A stretch of 64,000 bases of DNA from Streptomyces broussonetiae (GTDB lineage Bacteria; Actinomycetota; Actinomycetes; Streptomycetales; Streptomycetaceae). The notes under the pieces are model-generated. The model ran no database searches. It saw nothing but the letters and a program-made list of their open reading frames with translations, and was not told the DNA's origin. Below, one piece after another: positions 59,427 to 64,000 of this stretch. The stretch lies in the NCBI RefSeq assembly GCF_009796285.1, contig NZ_CP047020.1, forward strand, positions 992,001 through 1,056,000, given 5' to 3'. The translations under genes and the position numbers were made by a program. How positions within the stretch are numbered: the first letter of the stretch is position 1; each line of letters begins with the position of its first letter.

Positions 59427-60521
59427 ATGCACGGCACACACATGGCCGCTCTCATGGCCCGCATCCGCCGGGCCGACTGGGCCGGGGCCGCACAGGCGAC
59501 GCTGGCGGCCGGGCTCACCTGGCAGACCTGCGTGCTGTCGCTGCACGTGACCACCCCCTATGCGGGGGCCATCGCGGCCCTGCTCGTCGTCGAAACGACG
59601 GTGGTCGCCACGGTCGGCGCCGCCGCGCGCTACGCCGCCGGATGTCTGCTCGGCGTCGTGATCGCCGTACCCGGCGCGCTGTACGCCGAGCCCGCCGCGG
59701 CGGCGCTGGTCCTCGTCGTCCTCGTCTCCGTACTGCTGGGCCGGCACCGGCTCCTCGGCCATCACGGCCTGCATGTGCCGACGACCGCCGTGATCACGTT
59801 CGCCCTGCTCCGCGACCGTCACACCGGCGAGCTGGGCGTCCACCTTGCCGAGATCGTGCTGGGCATCGCCTTCGGACTGGCGTGCAGCGCGCTGCTCTTC
59901 CCCGCCGTGCGCGTGCGGTCCGCCGAGCGGGCGCTGGAGGATCTGCGGCTGGTGGTCGCCCGGCACCTCGACGGTCTGGCGGACGCCGTCGTACGGCACC
60001 AACGGCCACGCAGCGTCCTCGGACCGGCCTGGGAGGGCGCCCTCGACACGGCGCTGGTCCGGGCTCACTCGGCCGTGGACGAGGCGCACGAGAGCGTGCG
60101 CTGGAACCTGCGGCCCGCCGCCCGTCGGCGCCGCCGGCACCTGGACCGCCGAGTGCTGGGCACGCTGACGGACGTGGCCGGGGAGGTGACCGCGACGGGC
60201 CGGCTCCTCGACACCGGCTCCGGCACTCCCGCGGACTCCGGCCCCGCCTTCTCCCAGCCGTACGCGCGCCTGCTGCGGACGACCGCCCTGTGTGCCTACT
60301 CCTGCCGTGGCGGCCGGCCCCACCCCGCTCTGCCCGCCGCCCGGCACGCCCTGGCGCGGCTCGGCGGCCCCGGCCGCGACGCCCCGTCCGGGGCCGCCAC
60401 GGACCAGCGCCTCCTGCGGCCCCTGGAGTCGGCCCTGACCTGCCTGTCCCAGCCGGCGTCCACCCCGCCCTCGCGATCCCGCCGGATCCTCGACCCGCTT
60501 CGGCCCACATCACGACGATGA
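59427..60521 (+). CDS. FUSC/aromatic-acid-exporter-like membrane protein
   Basis: 364 residues. The N-terminal half has about six helices (AAQATLAAGLTWQTCVLSLH, AGAIAALLVVETTVVATVGA, AAGCLLGVVIAVPGALYAEP, AALVLVVLVSVLLGRHRLLG, VHLAEIVLGIAFGLACSALL), the FUSC/ArAE pattern; the C-terminal half is a helical cytoplasmic domain. It may export small aromatic or toxic molecules. ATG 59427 has AAAGGAGAGGGA in front; a longer open frame to the left is an artefact over the pseudogene. The stop overlaps the next ATG by 4 nt, so it is coupled to a signalling phosphatase. Confidence 0.85.
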   Translation: MHGTHMAALMARIRRADWAGAAQATLAAGLTWQTCVLSLHVTTPYAGAIAALLVVETTVVATVGAAARYAAGCLLGVVIAVPGALYAEPAAAALVLVVLVSVLLGRHRLLGHHGLHVPTTAVITFALLRDRHTGELGVHLAEIVLGIAFGLACSALLFPAVRVRSAERALEDLRLVVARHLDGLADAVVRHQRPRSVLGPAWEGALDTALVRAHSAVDEAHESVRWNLRPAARRRRRHLDRRVLGTLTDVAGEVTATGRLLDTGSGTPADSGPAFSQPYARLLRTTALCAYSCRGGRPHPALPAARHALARLGGPGRDAPSGAATDQRLLRPLESALTCLSQPASTPPSRSRRILDPLRPTSRR

Positions 60522-61711
60522 CCTCCCACCCCACCGATCTTCAGGACACCGCCACGGGACCGGCCGGACAGCTCAGGCCCCGGGAACCCGCATCGCCGTG
60601 GCACCGCCGGATCCGGGTACGCGCGCTTCTCGTGTCCGCACCTGTGGTGCTCATGGCGGTGGTGACCGTCGCCGATCTGCTCACGCCGGACTGGCTGCAC
60701 GTCGCCCCCGTGCTGGCCGCCGTCCCGGTCCTGGCCGCCGTGCTGCTGCCGTACTGGGCCACGGCGGTGCTCGCGTTCGCCGTGCCCGTGACCGCGGGGC
60801 TGCTCCAGTGGGAGGGCCGGAGCTACGGGCATCCGGACGCGGTCGTCACCCTCGGCAGCCTGTCCGTTGTCGGCCTCACCTCGCTCATCGCGTGCTCGCT
60901 GCGGCAGCGCCGGGAACGGCAGCTCCGCCAGGTGCGCTCCGTCGCCGAGACCACGCAGCGCGCCCTCATGCATCCGCTGCCGCGCCGGATCGACTCCCTC
61001 GCCCTGTCCGGTGTGTATCTGCCGGCCGAGTCGGAGGCCAGGATCGGCGGCGACTTCTACGAGGCGCTGCGCACGCCGTACGGCACCCGGATCCTGATCG
61101 GCGACGTTCGGGGCAAGGGGCTGCCGGCCGTGGGCGCCACCGCGTCCCTGCTCAGTGCGTTTCGTGAACTCGCCTACGGGGAGCCGTCGTTGACAAGGGC
61201 GGCGGAGCAACTGGATGCCCATGCGCAACGGCACATCGACGCGCTGGACGGCGTGCCGGACCCCGGAACGTCCCAAGGCCGGGACGCGGGCGCCCTGTTC
61301 ACGGAGCGGTTCGCAACGGCGCTGCTGGTGGAGTTCCCGACCGACGCGTCCGTGGCCCGCATCGTGCACTGCGGCCACCCCGAGCCGTACGTCGTCCACG
61401 CGGGCGAGGTACGGCCCTGCGAGCCCGGCAGCCCCGGCGCGCCGCTCGGACTCGGCGACCTGCTGGAGGCGGAACTCGCCGCCCAGACCGTGCCGTTCGG
61501 ACCCGGTGACCGTCTTGTGCTGTACACCGACGGCTTCATCGAGGCCCGCGACCGCCGTGGCCGCTTCCACGATCTGGCCGACCAAGTACGCGCCCACGCG
61601 GGCCGTCCGCTGGAGGCGATGGTGGCCGCGCTGCGCCGTGACCTCCTGCGCCACGTCCGCGGCGACCTGGGCGACGACGCCGCGCTGCTGGCCCTGGAAC
61701 GGCTGCCGTGA
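60518..61711 (+). CDS. Membrane-bound PP2C-type SpoIIE/RsbU phosphatase
   Basis: 397 residues. Three helices near the N-terminus (ALLVSAPVVLMAVVTVADLL, APVLAAVPVLAAVLLPYWAT, VLAFAVPVTAGLLQW) anchor it. The SpoIIE domain has the metal-binding motifs EARIGGDFYEALRTPYGTRI, LIGDVRGKGLPAVGATASLL, IVHCGHPEPYVVHAG, LVLYTDGFIEARDRRGRF and GDDAALLALER. It should dephosphorylate an anti-sigma-factor antagonist. ATG 60518 overlaps the FUSC-like stop as ATGA. No sigma, anti-sigma or antagonist gene is adjacent. Confidence 0.93.
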   Translation: MTSHPTDLQDTATGPAGQLRPREPASPWHRRIRVRALLVSAPVVLMAVVTVADLLTPDWLHVAPVLAAVPVLAAVLLPYWATAVLAFAVPVTAGLLQWEGRSYGHPDAVVTLGSLSVVGLTSLIACSLRQRRERQLRQVRSVAETTQRALMHPLPRRIDSLALSGVYLPAESEARIGGDFYEALRTPYGTRILIGDVRGKGLPAVGATASLLSAFRELAYGEPSLTRAAEQLDAHAQRHIDALDGVPDPGTSQGRDAGALFTERFATALLVEFPTDASVARIVHCGHPEPYVVHAGEVRPCEPGSPGAPLGLGDLLEAELAAQTVPFGPGDRLVLYTDGFIEARDRRGRFHDLADQVRAHAGRPLEAMVAALRRDLLRHVRGDLGDDAALLALERLP

Positions 61712-61733
61712 CCGGCGGCGCGCGCGACGCCGG

Positions 61734-62084
61734 TCAGCGGGCCGCCGCGAGGACCAGTGCTCCCACGGCCAGGGCCAGGAACAGCCCCGGGAACGCGATG
61801 TTGTGCAGCACCCGAGCCCGTACGTGGACGGCCAGCGCCCCGACGTAGAAGAGCACAAGACCGGCGCCGGCCGCGACCCCCAGGGGGCGTACGCCGAGCA
61901 GTCCGAGGAGCAGTCCGGCCGCGCCGGCCGCCTTCAGGGCGGCCAGTGCGGGGATCCAGGAGCGCGCCACGCCGACCTCGGCCGAGTTGGCCAGCACGAA
62001 CGGCGCCTTCGCGAGGTCGGCCGCCGCGATGCCCGCGTTGGCGAGGACGGCAGCGCAGGTGAGGGTCACATAGGCGATGTCCAT
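61734..62084 (-). CDS. DoxX-family membrane protein
   Basis: 116 residues with four helices (AYVTLTCAAVLANAGIAAAD, IPALAALKAAGAAGLLLGLL, PLGVAAGAGLVLFYVGALAV, NIAFPGLFLALAVGALVLAA). The pattern LALKAAGAAGLL-GVRPLG-VHVRARV is that of small DoxX-like proteins of Streptomyces. It is divergent from the LysR-type gene by about 60 bp, which suggests control by that regulator. Function is unknown; redox or membrane homeostasis is suggested for the wider family. Confidence 0.9.
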   Translation of the reverse strand: MDIAYVTLTCAAVLANAGIAAADLAKAPFVLANSAEVGVARSWIPALAALKAAGAAGLLLGLLGVRPLGVAAGAGLVLFYVGALAVHVRARVLHNIAFPGLFLALAVGALVLAAAR

Positions 62085-62120
62085 GGGTCCACCCTCGCCA
62101 CAAGGTCCATGTGCCGTCCA

Positions 62121-62134
62121 ATACCAGCGTCTAT
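62121..62134. promoter_or_regulatory. Imperfect ATA-N8-TAT dyad between DoxX and LysR genes
   Basis: ATACCAGCGTCTAT at 62121-62134 is a short dyad in the AT-richest part of the divergent gap. It overlaps a TATAAC -10-like box for the regulator. LysR-type regulators bind such dyads, but the T-N11-A form is not exact. Confidence 0.35.
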
Positions 62135-62145
62135 AACCTGTGGGA

Positions 62146-63042
62146 ATGGATGTCGACACGCGTCTGCTGCGTTCGTTCCTGGCTGTCGCCGAGGAGGGCA
62201 GTCTCACCCGTGCCGCCGAGCGCGTGTTCGTGTCCCAGCCGGCCCTGACCAAGCAGATCCGGCAGTTGGAGACCCAGCTCGCCGTTCGGCTCTTCGACCG
62301 TTCGCGCGCCGGGATGGCACTGACCGACGCGGGGCGGGAACTGGCTCGCCGGGCCCCGGAGTTGCTTGCCCGCTGGGACGACGCCCAGCGGGCCACGAAG
62401 GCCGCCGGCCGACGGGCCGCACGCGTGTTGCGCGTGGGGTTCGTGGCGAGCGCGGCCAACGAGGCGACACAGGACATCGCCGCCGAGTTCGCCCGACGGC
62501 GGCCCGGCCGGCGCGCCGAACTCCGGCAGGCGTCCTGGTCGAACCCGAGCGCGGGCCTGGCCGACGGCGAGGTCGACGCGGCGCTGCTCCGGCTGCCGTT
62601 CCCGGGCCAGGGCGCACTGCGCGTGGAGGTGCTGTTCAGCGAGGCCCGCTGGGTGGCGCTGCCGAGCGGGCATCCGCTCGCGGGGCGCGACGCGATCGCC
62701 TTCCGTGAGCTGTGGGACGAGCCGTTCGTCGCCGCGCCGGAGCAGACCGGGGCCTGGCGGGAGCACTGGCTGGCCGCCGACGAGCGCGAGGGCCGCCCGG
62801 TCCGCGTCGGCGCCGTCACCGAGCAGCCCGACGACTGGCTGAACGCCATCGCCAGCGGCTACGGCATCGCCCTCGCACCCATGTCCGCCGCGCGGTTCTA
62901 CGCCCGCCCCGGCGTGGTCTACCGGCCGGTCACGGGGGTGAGTCCGACCCGGGTGGGCGTGGCCTGGGCGCCGGCCGACGACCACAATCCCGTCGTACGG
63001 GACTTCGTGCGCTGCTGCCTCGAGCTGGCACGGTCCGGGTGA
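62146..63042 (+). CDS. LysR-family transcriptional regulator
   Basis: 298 residues. N-terminal helix-turn-helix MDVDTRLLRSFLAVAEEGSL, TRAAERVFVSQPALTKQIRQ, LETQLAVRLFDRSRAGMALT, followed by the periplasmic-binding-like effector domain (VLRVGFVASAANEATQDIAA, WVALPSGHPLAGRDAIAFRE, GYGIALAPMSAARFYA). ATG 62146 is preferred to GTG 62140. The short leader behind a TATAAC box suggests near-leaderless transcription. The likely target is the divergent DoxX gene. Confidence 0.93.
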   Translation: MDVDTRLLRSFLAVAEEGSLTRAAERVFVSQPALTKQIRQLETQLAVRLFDRSRAGMALTDAGRELARRAPELLARWDDAQRATKAAGRRAARVLRVGFVASAANEATQDIAAEFARRRPGRRAELRQASWSNPSAGLADGEVDAALLRLPFPGQGALRVEVLFSEARWVALPSGHPLAGRDAIAFRELWDEPFVAAPEQTGAWREHWLAADEREGRPVRVGAVTEQPDDWLNAIASGYGIALAPMSAARFYARPGVVYRPVTGVSPTRVGVAWAPADDHNPVVRDFVRCCLELARSG

Positions 63043-63060
63043 CCGGGCCGGGGTCCGGCG

Positions 63061-63264
63061 TCAGCGCTTCCTGCCGTTCTCCCCCAGCTTCTCCACCAGG
63101 TCCTGCGCCTTGTCGACGGCCGTGTCGATCTTGTCGCTGTGCTTGCCCCCGGTCCGGTCGTCGACGAAGTCGCCGGCCTTCTCCAGGCCGTCGGCGATCG
63201 CGTCGCCGTGCGCCTCTGCGACGTCCTCGGCCTTGTCCTTGAGGTTCTTCAGAGCGTCGAACAT
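63061..63264 (-). CDS. MT0933/Rv0909-like antitoxin-type small protein
   Basis: 67 residues, charged and helical: MFDALKNLKDKAEDVAEAHG, DAIADGLEKAGDFVDDRTGG, KHSDKIDTAVDKAQDLVEKL. This matches the small actinobacterial family annotated as antitoxin after Rv0909. No toxin gene is next to it, and many Streptomyces members are solitary, so a toxin-antitoxin role here is doubtful. ATG 63264 has GAGAGGAA upstream. Confidence 0.88.
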   Translation of the reverse strand: MFDALKNLKDKAEDVAEAHGDAIADGLEKAGDFVDDRTGGKHSDKIDTAVDKAQDLVEKLGENGRKR

Positions 63265-63471
63265 GTACGGTTCCTCTCTCCTTCGGGTGCCGGGGCCCAC
63301 CGGGACCATGATTCCACCGGGGCGGGGGCGGGCAAGGCGGCCGTGGGTGGCTTTCGAAGCACCGGGGGCGGCGCGTGCGAAGCACCCGGGACGACGGGGA
63401 CGCGGGCGGGATCGCTGCTGGGGTGCCGGCGAACCGGCCCGGCGGACGTTACGTGCGCCGCGGTGCGGCCC

Positions 63472-64000
63472 TCATGACGTCACCGTGATGCTGGAGTTGC
63501 CGCTGCTCTGGTATCCCTCGGTCGCGAGGATCATGTAGTAGCTGAAGCTGCCGAGGGTCATCCCGGCGCGGGCCCAGGCGTCGAAGTGGTTGCCGGTGGT
63601 GATGGTGCCGCCCGTCCGCTTCGACTGCCGCACGCTCCAGTACTGGTTGAAGGTCCTGGTGCCCTCGACGGACGGTGCGTTGTACCGCGTCGTCTCGTAG
63701 ATGTCGTACGTACCGCCGTCGCTGGTGACGCTGCCCTTGTACGTGCCCGTGGGCCGGTAGGTGCCCCAGTTGTCGACGATGTAGTACTCGACGAGCGGGT
63801 TCGACGTCCAGCCGTACAGGGACAGGTAGCCGTTGCCGGACGGGGTGAAGCTGCCCGAATAGGTCACGTTCCTGCGGGCGCCGGTGCTCCATCCCTTGCC
63901 GGCGACGAAGTTACCGGTGTTGCTCCAGCTGGTGCTGTAGCTGCCGCCGGAGCCGAGCGTCATGGACACGGTGCCCTGCGCGTCGGTCCAGAACGAGTAG
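63472..64000 (-). CDS. GH11 endo-1,4-beta-xylanase, 5' part outside the window
   Basis: At least 175 residues of a GH11 xylanase; the start lies beyond the right edge. Both catalytic glutamates are present, the nucleophile in [18 protein letters not shown] and the acid/base in [18 protein letters not shown]. Family strands [31 protein letters not shown] and [20 protein letters not shown] are intact. The chain ends directly after the catalytic domain, so it lacks the linker and cellulose-binding module of two-domain Streptomyces xylanases. It should be secreted to degrade xylan; no transport genes are near it in the window. Confidence 0.94.
   Translation of the reverse strand, partial: YSFWTDAQGTVSMTLGSGGSYSTSWSNTGNFVAGKGWSTGARRNVTYSGSFTPSGNGYLSLYGWTSNPLVEYYIVDNWGTYRPTGTYKGSVTSDGGTYDIYETTRYNAPSVEGTRTFNQYWSVRQSKRTGGTITTGNHFDAWARAGMTLGSFSYYMILATEGYQSSGNSSITVTS

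Overview
The window reads as a chromosomal segment of a Streptomyces or close relative. GC is very high, third codon positions are almost all G or C, GTG starts and 4-nt ATGA/GTGA stop-start overlaps are common, and several families are typical of the genus: a Tpg-like telomere terminal protein, a TerD protein, a GlsB-type membrane protein, a class E sortase substrate and a cytoplasmic-type contractile injection system (CIS). I saw no rRNA, tRNA, CRISPR array, insertion sequence or integrase.

Region 1 (about 0.9-23.2 kb) is a phage-tail-like CIS locus. A divergent membrane protein (886-2244) and a LuxR-type regulator with a degenerate receiver (2472-3164) flank its left end, and a strong hairpin terminator follows the regulator. 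Then come a secreted TolB-like propeller protein, a DUF4255 cap protein, an AAA+ ATPase, sheath, inner tube, a P2 E/E'-like tail-assembly chaperone pair, a 1067-residue disordered protein, a second tube-like protein, a LysM baseplate protein, a VgrG-like spike, a PAAR tip, gp25-like, gp6/J-like and gpI-like baseplate proteins, and a zinc-ribbon/TM/discoidin-like protein. Most baseplate genes overlap by 4 nt. I find no tail fibre and no classical tape measure.

Region 2 (23.2-34.5 kb) holds an XRE regulator divergent from an SDR dehydrogenase, a secreted SGNH lipase, an NDP-sugar epimerase with a cysteine-rich insert, a two-component system, and a glycosyltransferase/DUF2064/methyltransferase operon that faces a molybdopterin oxidoreductase/membrane protein pair, followed by a polytopic membrane protein.

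Region 3 (34.5-49.6 kb) holds an acyl-CoA ligase divergent from a PucR-type regulator around a 16-bp palindrome, an orphan tpg-like gene, a TIGR01777 epimerase with an operator-like promoter, a class II glutamine amidotransferase, an LCP cell-wall ligase, an ArsR/P-type ATPase operon, TerD and GlsB genes, and a BlaI/M56 pair. Four intergenic copies of TTGCGCAA lie at promoters in this stretch.

Region 4 (49.6-64 kb) is mainly cell-surface, secreted and signalling functions: a minisatellite-like repeat, a LAATG sortase substrate, a GH16 protein, a membrane permease/TIGR03943 pair with a His-rich linker, a beta-lactamase-fold hydrolase, a secreted phosphoesterase, a decayed membrane-protein pseudogene, a FUSC-like protein coupled to a SpoIIE/RsbU phosphatase, a LysR/DoxX divergent pair, an MT0933-type small protein, and a GH11 xylanase cut by the right window edge.
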